Assembly (NCBI RefSeq): GCF_003130705.1 | Contig: NZ_CP021354.1 | Coordinates: 2,542,001-2,606,000, forward strand | Direction of reading: 5' to 3' | Origin: Rhodococcus oxybenzonivorans | Lineage (GTDB): Bacteria > Actinomycetota > Actinomycetes > Mycobacteriales > Mycobacteriaceae | Length of the DNA: 64,000 nt | Shown: piece after piece, positions 8,636-19,369 of the stretch | How the letters are laid out: every line of letters begins with the position of its first letter | Numbering within the stretch: the stretch's first letter is position 1 | Position numbers and translations under genes: made by a program | The notes under the pieces: model-generated | What the model saw: only the letters and a program-made list of their open reading frames with translations | The model's database searches: none | Told to the model about the DNA's origin: nothing

Positions 8636-9415
8636 TCAGCCGTACTGAACAGTAGTGAAGGTGGGAGCCGACGAAGAGCGCTGGGCGGCCGCGGCAGCGT
8701 CGAACTCGACCCGTTCGATGTCGTGATCGGTGATCGGCAGAGTGCCGTCGAGTGCGGCCAGGACCGCCTCGGTCACGGCGGGAGTGACCTCGTCGACCGT
8801 CACGTCGCGGCCGAGTTCGTGCGAAAGCGTGGTGACCCCGGCGTCGCGGAGGCCGCAGGGAATGATGTTGTCGAAACCCGTGAGAACAGAGTTGCAGTTC
8901 AGCGAGAAGCCGTGCAAAGCGACGCCCCGCTGCACTCGGACGCCGATGGCTGCGACCTTGCGCTCCGGCAGCCACTGCCCGTCGGTCAGGGAGGCAGCCA
9001 GCCACACTCCGGAACGGCCCTCCACCCGGCCGCAGTCCAGGCCGAGGTCGGTGCAGACGGTGATCAGTGCCTGCTCGAGGCGGCGCACATACTTCACGAC
9101 GTCTACGGGTTCGGCGAGCTTCAGGATCGGGTAGCCGACGAGCTGGCCGGGGCCGTGCCAGGTGATTTTCCCGCCGCGGTCGACGTCGATCACGGGCGTG
9201 CCGTCGCTCGGCAGGTCCTCGGGTTGCGTCCGACGCCCGGCGGTGTACACGGGCGGGTGCTCGAGGAGCAGCAGCGTATCGGCGCCGATGTCCTCCGCGC
9301 GTTGGGCAGCGAGCTCACGCTGACGATTCCACGCATCGACGTAATCGATCAGGCCGAGATTCTCGACGGTGATCGGGTTGCGACTGAAACGGGCGGAAAG
9401 TGGCACGCTGCTCAT
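8636..9415 (-). CDS. lipB: Octanoyl-[ACP]:protein octanoyltransferase
   Basis: A 259-residue enzyme that moves octanoate from acyl carrier protein to the lipoyl domain lysines of E2 and GcvH proteins. The catalytic lysine sits in [11 protein letters not shown] and the acyl-accepting cysteine in NIIPCGL, with the family motif HGFSLNCN between them. The length is a little above that of M. tuberculosis LipB, with a C-terminal extension of low complexity ([12 protein letters not shown]). The ATG start follows TAATCT by seven bases without a Shine-Dalgarno, so the mRNA may be leaderless. It lies 51 bases upstream of lipA. Confidence 0.96.
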   Translation of the reverse strand: MSSVPLSARFSRNPITVENLGLIDYVDAWNRQRELAAQRAEDIGADTLLLLEHPPVYTAGRRTQPEDLPSDGTPVIDVDRGGKITWHGPGQLVGYPILKLAEPVDVVKYVRRLEQALITVCTDLGLDCGRVEGRSGVWLAASLTDGQWLPERKVAAIGVRVQRGVALHGFSLNCNSVLTGFDNIIPCGLRDAGVTTLSHELGRDVTVDEVTPAVTEAVLAALDGTLPITDHDIERVEFDAAAAAQRSSSAPTFTTVQYG

Positions 9416-9462
9416 GTGCTAGAGATTACGCCCGGCTCGACTTCGCGCGGACGTGACCTCCT

Positions 9463-10353
9463 TCACCGCACGAGGCAGGCATCGAGTGCCTCACCAATCG
9501 TGTTGTGGCGAAAAGAGAAGCCGCACGCCTCCAGAACGGTGGGGATGGCGCGCTGGCCCGCCAGGATGCCTTCTCTCGCGAACTCGCCGACCAGTGCGTT
9601 CAAGGCGAAACCCGGGACGATCCAGGGCGCCGGACGGTGCAGGGTCCGCGCCACCGCACTATTGAACTCGGCATTGGTCACGGGTGCGGGCCCGGTGAGA
9701 TCGACCGGCCCGTCGACGTCGTCGCGGGTGAGGAGGAACTTGATGGCATCCACCTCGTCCTCCAGCGAAATCCATGACAGGTACTGGCGGCCGTCCCCGA
9801 GGCGTCCACCGAGGCCGATCGAATACAGCCGCCGCAGCTTGCCGAGCAGCCCACCCCGCGGTGAGAGGACGATCCCGCTGCGAATCAGAACCGTCCGGAC
9901 GTTCGACGCGACCGCAGGAGCTGCGGCCGCCTCCCAGTCGCGACAGGTGTCGGCGAGGAACCCGATACCCGACGGCGAGCTCTCGTCGACGACGGTATTG
10001 CCCGTGTCGCCGTAGTAGCCGACAGCGCTGGCGCTGACGAACGCGGGGACGCGAGCCTCCGCAACCGCCTCGGCCAGGACGTCGGTGGCCGCAATGCGGC
10101 TGTCCCGGATCAGCTGTTTGTACGCCCCGGTCCATCGTTTGTCACCGATGCCGACACCACACAGATTCACGACCGCGTCGGCGTCGGCGAGGATCGCCGT
10201 GTCGAGCCGATCCTTCTGCGGATCCCACCGAGATTCGTCGGGTCCGGCCGTCGCCCGCCGCACCAGCCGGACGACGTCGTGGCCGTCGCCGCGTAGAGAC
10301 GAGACAAGTGCAGTTCCGATCAGCCCCGAGGAGCCGGCGATGACAACGCGCAT
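9463..10353 (-). CDS. TIGR01777-type NAD(P)-dependent epimerase/dehydratase
   Basis: A 296-residue short-chain epimerase-like protein corresponding to mycobacterial Rv2216. The Rossmann fingerprint VVIAGSSGLIGTALV is at the N-terminus. The family C-terminal domain (DUF1731-like, from WIVPGFALNALVGEFA to the end) is present. Homologues are sometimes compared to the SulA-like protein of plastids, but the substrate is unknown. ATG 10353 is preferred over TTG 10359 because GGAGG lies nine bases upstream of the ATG. It lies between lipB and the E2 gene, as in mycobacteria. Confidence 0.85.
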   Translation of the reverse strand: MRVVIAGSSGLIGTALVSSLRGDGHDVVRLVRRATAGPDESRWDPQKDRLDTAILADADAVVNLCGVGIGDKRWTGAYKQLIRDSRIAATDVLAEAVAEARVPAFVSASAVGYYGDTGNTVVDESSPSGIGFLADTCRDWEAAAAPAVASNVRTVLIRSGIVLSPRGGLLGKLRRLYSIGLGGRLGDGRQYLSWISLEDEVDAIKFLLTRDDVDGPVDLTGPAPVTNAEFNSAVARTLHRPAPWIVPGFALNALVGEFAREGILAGQRAIPTVLEACGFSFRHNTIGEALDACLVR

Positions 10354-10375
10354 GTGCAACAGCCTCCTTCACAAG

Positions 10376-10411
10376 GCAGGGGCACCATTCCGGAATGAAT
10401 GGTGCCCCTGC
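10376..10411 (-). terminator. Terminator hairpin after the E2 gene
   Basis: A perfect 15-bp stem (GCAGGGGCACCATTC at 10376-10390 pairing with 10397-10411) with a six-base loop lies in the 96-base gap between the E2 gene and the epimerase gene. It has no U-tract. It would separate the two transcripts. Confidence 0.7.
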
Positions 10412-10449
10412 GCGAATCCGAACCGTACCGACTCGGTGTGCTCCGCGAA

Positions 10450-12180
10450 CTACAGGCCGAGATCAGCCTCGAACGAAGCCTCCTCCAGGCGATGCTTGAC
10501 CGTGGTCAGGAAGCGTCCGGCATCGGCGCCGTCCACCAAGCGGTGGTCGTACGTGAGCGGCAGGTAGCACATCGAGCGGACGCCGATGGATTCGCTGCCG
10601 GACTCGTCCGTCACGACGACCGGGCGCTTGACGATCGCGCCGGTACCGAGCATCGCCGCCTGCGGGGGCACGAGGATCGGGGTGTCGAACAGGGCGCCCT
10701 GGCTACCGATGTTCGTGATGGTGAACGTGCCACCCGACAGTTCGTCGGGCTTGAGGCCACCGGACCGGGCGCGCTTGGCGATGTCGGCGATGGCGCGGGC
10801 CAGCCCGGCGAGCGACAGGTCACCGGCGTTGTGGATCACCGGGGAGAGCAGGCCCTGCTCGGTGTCGACCGCGATGCCCAGGTGCTCGGCGTCGTAGTAG
10901 GTGATCTGCTTGTTCGCCTCGTCGTAGCTGGCGTTGACGTTCGGGTGCGACTTCAACGCCTCGACGACAGCCTTCGCGAAGAACGGGAGGAACGTGAGCT
11001 TGACGCCCTCGCGCTCGAGGAAGGTGTTCTTGGCCCGCGCACGCAGTGCGGCGATCCTGGTGACATCCACCTCGAAGGTCTGGGTGAGCTGCGCCGTGGT
11101 CTGCAGCGACTCCCGCGTCTTCGTCGCCGTGATCTGGCGAATACGGTTGGCCTTCTGCGTGGTTCCGCGCAGGTGGGCCAGCTCCGGGCGGACTCCGGCT
11201 GAGGTGGGCGCCGGTGCCGAGGCGGCCGCCGCGGGGGCCGATGCCGGTGCTGCAGCGGGAGCCTTCTTGGCCTCCGCGGCCGCGAGGACGTCCTGCTTGC
11301 GGATGCGTCCACCGACGCCGGTGCCCGTGATCGAGGACAGGTCGACGCCGTTGTCCGCGGCGAGCTTGCGGACGAGGGGAGTGACGTACGGGGTGCTGTC
11401 GCCGGACGGTGCAGCGGGTGCCGACGTCGCGGCCGAGGGTGCCGGTGCGCTCTTGGTGGGCTCCGCCTTCGCGGGTTCGGGCTTCGGCTCTGCCTTCGCA
11501 GGTTCCGGCTCCGGCTCTGCCTTTGCGGGCTCCGGGGTCGGCTCGGGTGCCGCAGCAGGCTTCGCGGCGGGAGCGCCGGATCCGATGACGGCGAGCTGAC
11601 CGCCGACCGAGACCGTGTCGTCTTCCTGCGCGCTGATCTCGAGGAGGGTTCCGGCCACGGGCGACGGAATTTCGGTATCGACCTTGTCGGTCGAGACCTC
11701 GACGAGCGGCTCGTCGACGGCAACCTCGTCACCGACGGCCTTGAGCCACCGGGTCACGGTGCCTTCGGTGACCGACTCGCCCAGTTCGGGCATCGTCACC
11801 GGGGTGCCGTCGGAGCTTCCGTTGCCGGACGAAGCCGGTGCGGATTCGGCGGCCGGTTCCTCCCGAGCGGGTTCCGCGGCCGGCTCTTCGGCCGGCTCTT
11901 CCGCGGCAGGCTCGGGTGCGGAGTCGGACGACGGCGCTTCACCGTCGTCACCGATCACGGCAAGCTCGCCACCGATTTCTACGGTGTCGTCTTCCTGAGC
12001 GACGATTTTGCTGAGCACGCCGGCCACGGGGGACGGGATCTCCGTGTCCACCTTGTCCGTGGAGACTTCGAGCAAGGGTTCGTCAACTTCGACCGTGTCT
12101 CCTTCCTGCTTGAGCCATCGCGTGACAGTTCCCTCGGTGACACTCTCACCAAGCGCTGGCATCTGGACGGAGAAGGCCAT
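10450..12180 (-). CDS. sucB: Dihydrolipoamide acyltransferase E2 (DlaT/SucB)
   Basis: A 576-residue E2 acyltransferase of the 2-oxoacid dehydrogenase complexes. It has two N-terminal lipoyl domains, each with the lipoylated lysine in [12 protein letters not shown] (near residues 43 and 160). They are joined by Ala/Pro/Glu-rich linkers, one with [15 protein letters not shown] repeats. A peripheral-subunit-binding domain ([13 protein letters not shown] to RKQDVLAA) and a catalytic domain ending in [13 protein letters not shown] follow. In mycobacteria the orthologue Rv2215 serves pyruvate dehydrogenase and also supports peroxynitrite reductase/peroxidase. ATG 12180 has GAGGAG ten bases upstream; the in-frame extension to 12264 lacks support. 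Confidence 0.95.
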   Translation of the reverse strand: MAFSVQMPALGESVTEGTVTRWLKQEGDTVEVDEPLLEVSTDKVDTEIPSPVAGVLSKIVAQEDDTVEIGGELAVIGDDGEAPSSDSAPEPAAEEPAEEPAAEPAREEPAAESAPASSGNGSSDGTPVTMPELGESVTEGTVTRWLKAVGDEVAVDEPLVEVSTDKVDTEIPSPVAGTLLEISAQEDDTVSVGGQLAVIGSGAPAAKPAAAPEPTPEPAKAEPEPEPAKAEPKPEPAKAEPTKSAPAPSAATSAPAAPSGDSTPYVTPLVRKLAADNGVDLSSITGTGVGGRIRKQDVLAAAEAKKAPAAAPASAPAAAASAPAPTSAGVRPELAHLRGTTQKANRIRQITATKTRESLQTTAQLTQTFEVDVTRIAALRARAKNTFLEREGVKLTFLPFFAKAVVEALKSHPNVNASYDEANKQITYYDAEHLGIAVDTEQGLLSPVIHNAGDLSLAGLARAIADIAKRARSGGLKPDELSGGTFTITNIGSQGALFDTPILVPPQAAMLGTGAIVKRPVVVTDESGSESIGVRSMCYLPLTYDHRLVDGADAGRFLTTVKHRLEEASFEADLGL

Positions 12181-12507
12181 GTCTTTTGACTCCTCGACAG
12201 TTGTGTTCGGGTTGTTGAATTTTGTCGACTTGTGGTCGTGAACCATTGTGCTCGAGATGCACATATCTTGCGGCTACTCGCAGGTAATTCCGATTCGTCG
12301 TCACCCACTCGCTGTGTCGGCGCTCCACATCTTTCCATTGATCGGAGGCGCGCGTCCGTCGAGGGTTCCCCCACGTCGGCTCGGGTGTGTCGCGACGTTC
12401 GCCCTACCGGCGAGTAGTTTCCGATCGCGGCACCGAGCGGAAGTTGCCTGGCAAACTGGGGGAACCGCGCCGGCACCGACCGGCGCACGCTCCGGAGGAG
12501 GCCCGAC
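12181..12507. other. Divergent intergenic region, E2 gene and 12508 gene
   Basis: A 327-base gap between two divergent starts. It should hold both promoters, and an AT-richer stretch (about 12195-12300) lies on the E2 side. Apart from the two Shine-Dalgarno sites I see no palindrome or known operator in it. Confidence 0.4.
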
Positions 12508-12849
12508 GTGGGGTTGTTCGACCGTTTCTCGCGGCCACGACCGGGCCGCCGATCCCAGGCATCGCCCGAGGACGCTTCCTATCTGGCGAACTGGGCGCGA
12601 ACCCACCTCGGCGTCGAGGCCTATGTGGAACCGCAAACCACGGTGACCGAGGTCACCGTGGTCTTGGTCGCCGCCGACGGGGAATGGACCCGGCGCCGCG
12701 TCGGCGGCGAACGGGGCGCCCGCAAGCTCGGCGAAGATCTGCAGATCCCCGTCTACGACGTCCGCAAGACCGGTTACCCGCAGCGCATGCGCGACCACGA
12801 CGCGCGGCGGCGCATCGAACGCCGACGCGAGCGGGAACGCGACCTGTAG
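12508..12849 (+). CDS. Conserved small hypothetical protein
   Basis: A 113-residue soluble protein that I do not recognise. Its N-terminus is GLFDRFSRPRPGRR, and the middle forms a compact alternating region (VTEVTVVLVAADGEWTRRRVGG, then LQIPVYDVRKTGYP). The C-terminal 25 residues are a basic, probably helical tail of Arg and Glu (RMRDHDARRRIERRRERERDL), which could contact nucleic acid or ribosomes; that is only an inference from charge. The start GTG 12508 has GGAGGAGG eight bases upstream, a strong ribosome site. It is convergent with pepA, and the gap is entirely filled by a long palindromic element that supplies both stop codons. Confidence 0.7.
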   Translation: MGLFDRFSRPRPGRRSQASPEDASYLANWARTHLGVEAYVEPQTTVTEVTVVLVAADGEWTRRRVGGERGARKLGEDLQIPVYDVRKTGYPQRMRDHDARRRIERRRERERDL

Positions 12850-12920
12850 GCGGCTTCGCCGCCTGTGAGTGGTTGACGAGTCCATGGACTCGTCAACCAC
12901 TCACGAGCGCGGAGCGCCTA
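12847..12920. repeat. Palindromic stop-to-stop element, copy A
   Basis: The core 12865-12904 is a perfect 40-bp palindrome (20-bp arms, no loop), beginning GTGAGTGGTTGACGAGTCCA. It is flanked by outer arms TAGGCG and CGCCTA. The outer arms contain the TAG stop codons of both convergent genes (12508-12849 and pepA). A near-identical copy fills the gap at 25424-25498. It probably acts as a bidirectional terminator. Confidence 0.85.
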
Positions 12921-14435
12921 GCCGTTGGCTGCGATGTCCTCGATCACCGAAATCATGGTGCGCACCGGGACTCCGGTGCCACCACGCCCGGTGTACCCCC
13001 ACGGGCCCGACGAGTTGTAGGCCGGTCCGGCCACGTCGATGTGTGCCCACTGGACGCCGTCGGCGACGAACTCTTTGAGGTACAGCCCCGCGGCCAGCAT
13101 GCCGCCCCAGCGGTGATTGGTGACGTTGGCGAGGTCGGCGACCTTCGAATCCAGGTCCGCACGCAGCTCCGCCGGGAGCGGCATCGCCCAGGCGTTCTCG
13201 CCGATCGCCTGCGAGATCGACGCGACACGGTCCCGGAATTCGTCGGTGCCCATCACGCCGGGTGTGCGAGTGCCGAGCGCGACCACCTGCGCGCCGGTGA
13301 GAGTTGCGGTGTCGATGAGGTAATCGGGGTCGTCCTCGCAGGCGCGGACGATGGCGTCGGCGAGAATCAGGCGCCCTTCGGCATCGGTGTTGATGACCTC
13401 CACCGTGGTCCCGCCGTACTGGGTCAGCACGTCACCGGGACGCTGGGCGGTGGACGAGGGCATGTTCTCGGCCATCGGCACGGTGGCGATGACGTCGACG
13501 GGCAGTCCGAGTTTCGCCGCGAGGACAACCGTGGCGACGACCGCTGCTGCGCCGCCCATGTCGGAGGTCATGTTCTCCATACCCGCAGCAGGCTTTATCG
13601 AGATGCCGCCCGTGTCGAACGTGACGCCCTTGCCGACGAGCGCGACCTTGGGAGCGTTCCGCTTCTTCGACGAGTAGCTCAGCCGGACCAGCCGAGGAAG
13701 GCGCGACGACCCCTTGCCCACGCCGAGGATCCCGCCGAAACCGTTCTTCTCCAAGGCCTTCTCGTCGAGGATCTCGACCTTCAACCCGGCCTCTGTGCCG
13801 AGAGCCTTTGCGCGCTCGGCGAATTCGGCCGGAAACAGGTGGCTCGGGGGAGTGTTGACGAATTCGCGTGCGGTGGCGACGGCCTCGGCGATCGCGGCCG
13901 ACCTGGCCAGCGTCTCCTTCGCTTCCTTCGCGCGGGGGGACGACACGAGAAGCTCGACCCGCGAGACCGGCTGTGCCTCCGGCCCGGGCGCGGATTTCAC
14001 CGACTTGAACTCCGTGAATCGGTACGCGCCGAGCGCGAAACCCTCGGCCGCGGCGCCGAGATCCAACGACGACAGGGTGGTGGCGACGGTATCGACACCG
14101 CCGAGTGAGCGGGCCGCCGCCCCCGCGGACCGGCGGATCTGCTCCGCGTCGAGCTTGTCGGCCGCACCGAGGCCGACCGCGAGGACGCTGTCGACCGGAA
14201 GCGTGTCGGGAGCGGGGATACGCGTGGTCTCCTCCGCCTTGCCCTTGGCTCCGACCGCGACGAAACTGTCGAGGAGTCCGGCGAGGACCGATTCGTCGAC
14301 GATGCCGTCGCCCAGCGCGATCTCGGGGCCGTTCGACGTGGACGTCAGCCCGATCACCAGCACGTCCACCCGCTTGCCGACAGTGCCTGCAAGGGCGAGT
14401 TGTGGTCCGAGGGGTCGAGCTGTGCGAGTGCTCAC
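12918..14435 (-). CDS. pepA: Leucyl aminopeptidase (M17)
   Basis: A 505-residue cytosolic, two-metal aminopeptidase that removes N-terminal residues from peptides. The M17 signature [14 protein letters not shown] is present, and metal and catalytic residues are visible in [17 protein letters not shown] and [13 protein letters not shown]. An N-terminal domain of about 170 residues precedes the catalytic domain, as usual. GTG 14435 is chosen because AGGAGA lies five bases upstream; an in-frame extension to 14519 runs into the gcvT promoter region. It is divergent from gcvT, and the mycobacterial equivalent is Rv2213. Its stop codon lies inside the palindromic element. Confidence 0.95.
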   Translation of the reverse strand: MSTRTARPLGPQLALAGTVGKRVDVLVIGLTSTSNGPEIALGDGIVDESVLAGLLDSFVAVGAKGKAEETTRIPAPDTLPVDSVLAVGLGAADKLDAEQIRRSAGAAARSLGGVDTVATTLSSLDLGAAAEGFALGAYRFTEFKSVKSAPGPEAQPVSRVELLVSSPRAKEAKETLARSAAIAEAVATAREFVNTPPSHLFPAEFAERAKALGTEAGLKVEILDEKALEKNGFGGILGVGKGSSRLPRLVRLSYSSKKRNAPKVALVGKGVTFDTGGISIKPAAGMENMTSDMGGAAAVVATVVLAAKLGLPVDVIATVPMAENMPSSTAQRPGDVLTQYGGTTVEVINTDAEGRLILADAIVRACEDDPDYLIDTATLTGAQVVALGTRTPGVMGTDEFRDRVASISQAIGENAWAMPLPAELRADLDSKVADLANVTNHRWGGMLAAGLYLKEFVADGVQWAHIDVAGPAYNSSGPWGYTGRGGTGVPVRTMISVIEDIAANG

Positions 14436-14557
14436 GGTGTCTCCTGAAGCAGTTCGGGGGTCGGGTCGTGCCGGGCCGGTCCGGCGCTCGTCCCGATGGT
14501 AGTGCGCGTGTGCCGTCACCGACGCGGGGTGCTGCGGGGTCCGATAGGTTTGAGGCC

Positions 14558-15658
14558 ATGACCGAGGAGCAACTCTCGCAAGGGCCGATTCACGCCGTTC
14601 ACGTCGAACTCGGGGCCACGTTCGCGCCCTTCGGTGGATGGGAGATGCCCGTGTCGTATTCGGGGGTCGTCGCCGAGCACACTGCCGTGCGGGAATCGGT
14701 GGGCGTGTTCGACGTCAGTCATCTGGGCAAGGCTCTCGTGCGCGGCAAGGGAGCTGCAGCTTTCGTCAACTCCGCGTTCACCAACGATCTGGACAAGATC
14801 GGCCCCGGTAAGGCGCAGTACACGCTCTGCTGTACACCCTCCGGCGGAGTGATCGACGACTTGATCGCCTACTACGTGAGCGCCGAAGAAGTGTTTCTCG
14901 TCCCCAACGCCGCCAACACCGCTGACGTGGTTGCGGCGCTGGCGGCCAAGGCGCCCGAAGGTGTCACCGTCGACAACTGCCACCGCGATTTCGGTGTCAT
15001 CGCAGTTCAGGGGCCGAAGTCGCCGGAAGTGCTCGCCGCGCTGGGCCTGCCGACCGACATCGAGTACATGGGCTTCGCGGACGCCACCTGGGAAGGCGTG
15101 CCCGTACGGGTGTGCCGTAGCGGGTACACCGGCGAAATCGGATTCGAAGTCCTGCCCCGCTGGGAGGACAGCGAGAAATTGTTCCGGGCCGCGGTCGAGC
15201 AGGTTCGGACCCGCGGTGGTCAGGTCGCGGGACTCGGCGCCCGCGACACCTTGCGGACCGAAATGGGATACCCGCTGCACGGTCACGAGTTGTCCTTGGA
15301 AATTTCTCCGCTCGAGGCGCGGTGCGGCTGGGCGATCGGGTGGAACAAGCCGAAGTTCTGGGGCAAGGAAACCTTGGCCGACGAGAAGGCCGCCGGACCC
15401 GCCCGCAAGCTGTGGGGCATCAAGGCGCTCGACCGCGGGGTTCTGCGCGCCGGGCAGAACGTCCTCCGCGGCGGTGAGCCGATCGGTGAGACGACGTCGG
15501 GCACCTTCTCGCCCACACTCAAGGTCGGTATCGCCCTCGCTCTGCTCGATTCGGATGCCGGTGTCGCGGCCGGTGACGCTGTCGACGTGGATGTGCGCGG
15601 ACGCGCGTTGCGGGCGGAGGTCGTGTCTCCGCCCTTCGTGAAGACCAGCACCAAGTAG
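14558..15658 (+). CDS. gcvT: Glycine cleavage system T protein (aminomethyltransferase)
   Basis: A 366-residue enzyme that transfers the aminomethyl carbon from lipoylated H protein to tetrahydrofolate, releasing ammonia. The family motifs [13 protein letters not shown] at the N-terminus, FDVSHLGK, and the C-terminal domain with [19 protein letters not shown] are all present. ATG 14558 follows TAGGTT (14545-14550) by seven bases with no Shine-Dalgarno, so initiation is probably leaderless. It matches Rv2211c in position. The other gcv genes are not in the window, so T is encoded apart from them, as in mycobacteria. It is followed on the same strand by ilvE. Confidence 0.95.
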   Translation: MTEEQLSQGPIHAVHVELGATFAPFGGWEMPVSYSGVVAEHTAVRESVGVFDVSHLGKALVRGKGAAAFVNSAFTNDLDKIGPGKAQYTLCCTPSGGVIDDLIAYYVSAEEVFLVPNAANTADVVAALAAKAPEGVTVDNCHRDFGVIAVQGPKSPEVLAALGLPTDIEYMGFADATWEGVPVRVCRSGYTGEIGFEVLPRWEDSEKLFRAAVEQVRTRGGQVAGLGARDTLRTEMGYPLHGHELSLEISPLEARCGWAIGWNKPKFWGKETLADEKAAGPARKLWGIKALDRGVLRAGQNVLRGGEPIGETTSGTFSPTLKVGIALALLDSDAGVAAGDAVDVDVRGRALRAEVVSPPFVKTSTK

Positions 15659-15719
15659 CCGCCGCGGGTCGACCCTCTCGGGCGCTGGCGAGCAGGAGGC
15701 GTTCGATAGGATCACCGGC

Positions 15720-16823
15720 ATGACAGGTGTCACCGAGTTTCTTCGCGTCCCGCATCCTTCCCCCGCCTCGGATGAGGCGCGGCGAGAGATATTGGCGGCG
15801 CCCGGATTCGGTCGGTACTTCACGGACCACATGGTGTCGATCACCTACTCCGCCGTCCACGGTTGGCACGACGCCCGGGTGGAACCCTACGGTCCGCTCC
15901 AACTCGATCCGGCGGCCATGGTGCTGCACTACGGGCAGGCCATCTTCGAGGGCCTCAAGGCGTACCGGCAGCCGGACGGTGGCATCGCGACGTTCCGCAT
16001 CGAGGCGAACGCCGAACGACTCGTCACCTCGGCTCGTCGGCTCGCGATGCCCGAACTTCCCGCCGAGTTGTTCGTCAAGTCGATCACTGAACTCCTCGAC
16101 GTCGATCACGCGTGGGTGCCTGCCGCCGGCGGTGAGGATGCGCTGTATCTGCGTCCTTTCATGTTCTCCACCGAGGCCGGCCTGGGGGTGCGGCCGGCCG
16201 ACGAGTACCGCTACCTCCTGATTGCCTCGCCTGCGGGGGCATACTTTCCGCGCGGGGTGAAGCCGGTCAGCGTGTGGCTTTCGACGGAGTACGTGCGCGC
16301 GGCTCCCGGAGGAACCGGCGCGGCCAAGTTCGCCGGCAACTACGCGGCTTCGCTTCTCGCCCAGGCGCAGGCGGCCGACGAAGGCTGTGATCAGGTGGTG
16401 TGGCTCGACGCCCTCGAGCGTGCATACGTCGAGGAAATGGGCGGGATGAATCTCTTCTTCGTCTACGGGTCCGGTTCCGATGCCCGCCTCGTCACACCCT
16501 CGCTGTCCGGCTCGCTACTTCCGGGCATCACCCGGAATTCGCTGCTGACCCTGGCAACCGACGCCGGTTTCGCAGTCGAGGAACGTCGTATCAGCACCGA
16601 GGAATGGCGAACCAAGACCCTGTCGGGAGAGATCACCGAGGTATTCGCCTGCGGCACCGCAGCAGTCATCACCCCGGTGGGACGGGTCAAGTCGGCAGAG
16701 GGCGAGTTCGTCGTCGCCGACGGGGAGCCGGGAGAGGTCACGATGGCCCTGCGGGACACCCTTACCGGGATTCAGCGTGGCACGTTCGCCGACACCCACG
16801 GCTGGATGCACAAGCTGCGCTGA
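15720..16823 (+). CDS. ilvE: Branched-chain amino acid aminotransferase
   Basis: A 367-residue fold-type IV PLP enzyme that interconverts Val, Leu and Ile with their 2-oxoacids. The probable PLP lysine is in [15 protein letters not shown], and the conserved [10 protein letters not shown] and [11 protein letters not shown] segments bind cofactor and substrate. The length fits the type IIa (eukaryote-like) subgroup typical of actinobacteria. ATG 15720 lies seven bases after TAGGAT (15707-15712), again consistent with a leaderless transcript. It lies 61 bases after gcvT on the same strand and may be transcribed on its own. The mycobacterial equivalent is Rv2210c. Confidence 0.96.
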   Translation: MTGVTEFLRVPHPSPASDEARREILAAPGFGRYFTDHMVSITYSAVHGWHDARVEPYGPLQLDPAAMVLHYGQAIFEGLKAYRQPDGGIATFRIEANAERLVTSARRLAMPELPAELFVKSITELLDVDHAWVPAAGGEDALYLRPFMFSTEAGLGVRPADEYRYLLIASPAGAYFPRGVKPVSVWLSTEYVRAAPGGTGAAKFAGNYAASLLAQAQAADEGCDQVVWLDALERAYVEEMGGMNLFFVYGSGSDARLVTPSLSGSLLPGITRNSLLTLATDAGFAVEERRISTEEWRTKTLSGEITEVFACGTAAVITPVGRVKSAEGEFVVADGEPGEVTMALRDTLTGIQRGTFADTHGWMHKLR

Positions 16824-16845
16824 ATCAGCGCTTCTCGGCGGTCGC

Positions 16846-17586
16846 TCAGAGGAGGAAACCGACCGCTGCGGCCGCAACCGTGATCTCGATCGCGGCACCC
16901 AGCACGTCACCGTTCACGCCTGCGAACCGGCGGACACAGTGCGCCACCAACAGAGCCGACAGGGCGAGAGTCACCGCGACGACGATGATCCCGTGCCACC
17001 AGTCGGGGCCGCACCACGCCGCTGCTGCTAGCAGCGGGACCGTCCAGGCGAACGCCGTCCACCACGACTGTGTTTCGGCAACGAGTGCGCCGAAACCTTC
17101 AGTGGCCGATGCCGGAACTCCACGGCGGCAAGCGAATACGACGGCGACGCGCCCGGTCGCCACGGCGACTGCTACGGCCCCGAACTGTCCTGCAACGGCG
17201 AGTGAACCGAAAGCAAGAGCCTGTGTCCCGAGGCAGATCAGCAGGGCACACACGCCGAACGGGCCTGCGCCGCCACTGTGCATCACAGCCTTTGCGCGTT
17301 CAGGCGGCCCGTAACACCCGAGACCGTCGACCGTGTCGGACAATCCGTCGATGTGCATGCCACGAGTGGCGAGCGCGAGAGCCCCGACCGTCAACAGCCC
17401 TCCCAGGGCCGGGTTCAGTCCTGCCGACACCAGGAGCCACAGCAGGCCGGCGGCCAACACGCCCAGGGCCGCACCGGTCACGGGTGCATATCGGATCGCG
17501 CGCCCGCCTGCTGCACGGTCCACGCTGTCGGGGCCGCGGAGCGGGAGCACGGTCAACCAGGAAAACGCCAGCAACAACCCAGACAC
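16846..17586 (-). CDS. cobS: Adenosylcobinamide-GDP ribazoletransferase
   Basis: A 246-residue integral membrane protein that joins adenosylcobinamide-GDP with alpha-ribazole, the last assembly step of cobalamin. About six to seven hydrophobic helices are visible. The family signature GMHIDGLSDTVDGLG, which carries the metal-binding aspartates, lies near residue 93. It is the third gene of a cobU-cobT-cobS operon, starting 2 bases after the cobT stop. It ends 22 bases from the convergent ilvE stop. No cobalamin riboswitch is visible upstream of the operon. Confidence 0.94.
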   Translation of the reverse strand: MSGLLLAFSWLTVLPLRGPDSVDRAAGGRAIRYAPVTGAALGVLAAGLLWLLVSAGLNPALGGLLTVGALALATRGMHIDGLSDTVDGLGCYGPPERAKAVMHSGGAGPFGVCALLICLGTQALAFGSLAVAGQFGAVAVAVATGRVAVVFACRRGVPASATEGFGALVAETQSWWTAFAWTVPLLAAAAWCGPDWWHGIIVVAVTLALSALLVAHCVRRFAGVNGDVLGAAIEITVAAAAVGFLL

Positions 17587-17588
17587 GA

Positions 17589-18686
17589 TCAGTCCACGTC
17601 GGCGACGTCGGCCTCGGTGACGTCGCCAGTGCTGACTCCCGCCTCGTCGAACGTCGCCATGAATGCGAGTGTGGCCACGGCACCTTGCAGGATCGGTAGT
17701 GCGGCCACCGCGCCCGACCCCTCACCCAAGCGCATGTCGAGTTCGAGGAGAGGGTCCAGCTGCAGGTGTTTCAGGGCGATCGTGTGTGCCGGTTCGGTCG
17801 ACCGGTGTCCCGCGAGCCACCACGCGCGGGCGCCGTGAGCCAGTTCCTCGGCAACCATGGCAGCGGCCGTGACGACGACGCCGTCGAGGATCACCGGCGT
17901 CCGGCGCGCGGACGCCTGCGCGAGAAAACCTGCCATCGCTGCAATGTCCGCGCCCGACACGGTGCGTAACAAGGCCACCGTGTCACGGACGACGGGCCGA
18001 GCGCGGCGCAGGGCGTCGCGGATCACCGCCGTCTTTCGTATCCACCCGGCGTCGTCGATACCGGTTCCCCGGCCCACCGCTGCGACGGGCTCGGTGTCCG
18101 TCAGCGCCGCGATGAGCACCGTGGCAGGGGTGGTGTTGCCGATTCCCATGTCTCCGGCGATGAGAAGATCAGCGCCGGAATCTATTTCGTGATCCGCGAT
18201 GGAGCGACCGGCTTCGATGGCCCGCAGGGTCTCTTCGGAAGTGAGTGCGTCCTCGCGGTCGATCACCCCCGACGAGCGCCGCACCTTGTACGCCGACACC
18301 GTCGGATCGGTGTCGCCGTCGACCGACATGTCGACCACGCGCACACTGGCACCCGCTCGGTCGGCGAGAGTGTTGACCGCGGCCCCGCCGCCGAGAAAAT
18401 TGGCGACCATTTGCGCCGTCACTTCGGGGGGATACGCCGACACCCCGGTGCGCGCGACTCCGTGATCCCCGGCAAAGACGACGACGCGGGCCCGTTCGAA
18501 AGGTGCGGGCGGACATATTCCCTGGCATGCCGATGCCCAGCATGCGAGTACCTCGAGCCGTCCCAGTGAGCCGGCCGGTTTGGTGAGCTGCAGTTGACGG
18601 GCTTCGGCCGTGCGGCGGATCGTGTCGTCCGGTGGGGGAACCGGATCGAACCGACCGGGGTCGTTGCTCACGGACTCGCTCGTCAC
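17589..18686 (-). CDS. cobT: Nicotinate-nucleotide:dimethylbenzimidazole phosphoribosyltransferase
   Basis: A 365-residue enzyme that makes alpha-ribazole phosphate, the lower-ligand precursor of cobalamin. The motifs [24 protein letters not shown] and the catalytic-glutamate segment [16 protein letters not shown] are present. It overlaps cobU by four bases (ATGA at 18683-18686) and is followed closely by cobS, so the three are translationally coupled. The last 20 residues are acidic ([12 protein letters not shown]), a tail not needed for catalysis. The set can salvage and finish cobinamide even if the rest of the pathway is elsewhere. Confidence 0.95.
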   Translation of the reverse strand: MTSESVSNDPGRFDPVPPPDDTIRRTAEARQLQLTKPAGSLGRLEVLACWASACQGICPPAPFERARVVVFAGDHGVARTGVSAYPPEVTAQMVANFLGGGAAVNTLADRAGASVRVVDMSVDGDTDPTVSAYKVRRSSGVIDREDALTSEETLRAIEAGRSIADHEIDSGADLLIAGDMGIGNTTPATVLIAALTDTEPVAAVGRGTGIDDAGWIRKTAVIRDALRRARPVVRDTVALLRTVSGADIAAMAGFLAQASARRTPVILDGVVVTAAAMVAEELAHGARAWWLAGHRSTEPAHTIALKHLQLDPLLELDMRLGEGSGAVAALPILQGAVATLAFMATFDEAGVSTGDVTEADVADVD

Positions 18687-19330
18687 GCTTGGCCTCTCGT
18701 TCGACTGGGAACTGTTGTCCCGGATGCATTCGCGGCGGGAAGGTCTTTCAGGGTCATGGTCAGCCCGGCCACCACGAGGACTGCCCGATCGCAGACCTCG
18801 GCCAGCCGGGCGTTGAGGGCACCGATTTCGTCGCGGAAGAGGCGTCCGGAGCGGGTCTCCGGGATGACGCCGAGGCCGACCTCCGGTGTCACGAGGACGA
18901 GGTCACCGGGGTAGTCGCGGACGCTCGCGACCAGTTCCTCAACCTCGCCTGCGAGGGTGCCTCGTGGCAGATCCCAGGCACCGGCGGCGTCGAACTCCAC
19001 GGTCAGCCAGGTGCCCAGATCGTCCACCAGGGTGACAGGGGCGTCGGTGGACGACCGCAATTGTTCGGCGAGGTCGCGGCCCGGGGCCGTCTCGATCGTG
19101 GTCCAGGTGGCGGGACGGCGGACTCGGTGCTGCTCGACGCGGTCCTCCCAATCGACATCGCTGGGATCGCGGCGACTGGTGGCGAGGTAGCGGACCGATC
19201 CGGTACCCGCGAGAGTGTGCGCCAGCCGTTCGGCGTATGCCGACTTCCCGGATCGTGCGCCGCCGAGAACCAGGGTCCGCGAGGACCTGTGGGGGAGATC
19301 CGGTCGGTTCGGGGGTTCGGCGGGGGACAC
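18683..19330 (-). CDS. cobU: Adenosylcobinamide kinase/guanylyltransferase
   Basis: A 215-residue bifunctional enzyme that phosphorylates adenosylcobinamide and then adds GMP. The P-loop [14 protein letters not shown] lies near residue 25, and the guanylylated histidine is probably in [11 protein letters not shown] start is proposed at GTG 19330; a TAGCGT hexamer ends eight bases upstream. TTG 19348 is an in-frame alternative six codons longer. It is the first gene of the cobalamin operon and overlaps cobT by four bases. It is divergent from a small membrane protein gene, and a short palindrome lies between them. Confidence 0.93.
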   Translation of the reverse strand: MSPAEPPNRPDLPHRSSRTLVLGGARSGKSAYAERLAHTLAGTGSVRYLATSRRDPSDVDWEDRVEQHRVRRPATWTTIETAPGRDLAEQLRSSTDAPVTLVDDLGTWLTVEFDAAGAWDLPRGTLAGEVEELVASVRDYPGDLVLVTPEVGLGVIPETRSGRLFRDEIGALNARLAEVCDRAVLVVAGLTMTLKDLPAANASGTTVPSRTRGQA

Positions 19331-19369
19331 GGACGCAAACGCTACCAACCCGACAATTTGGCAGTATTT

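Noticed and set aside
7082..10015. A 977-codon open frame on the + strand
   Set aside because: It is antisense to lipA, lipB and the epimerase gene, all clear. High GC leaves few stops in the opposite frame, and the encoded protein is low-complexity with no known domain.
10450..12180. Pro/Ala/Glu repeats in the E2 linker as a novel repeat domain
   Set aside because: Flexible Ala/Pro/Glu/Lys linkers between lipoyl domains are normal for this enzyme family.
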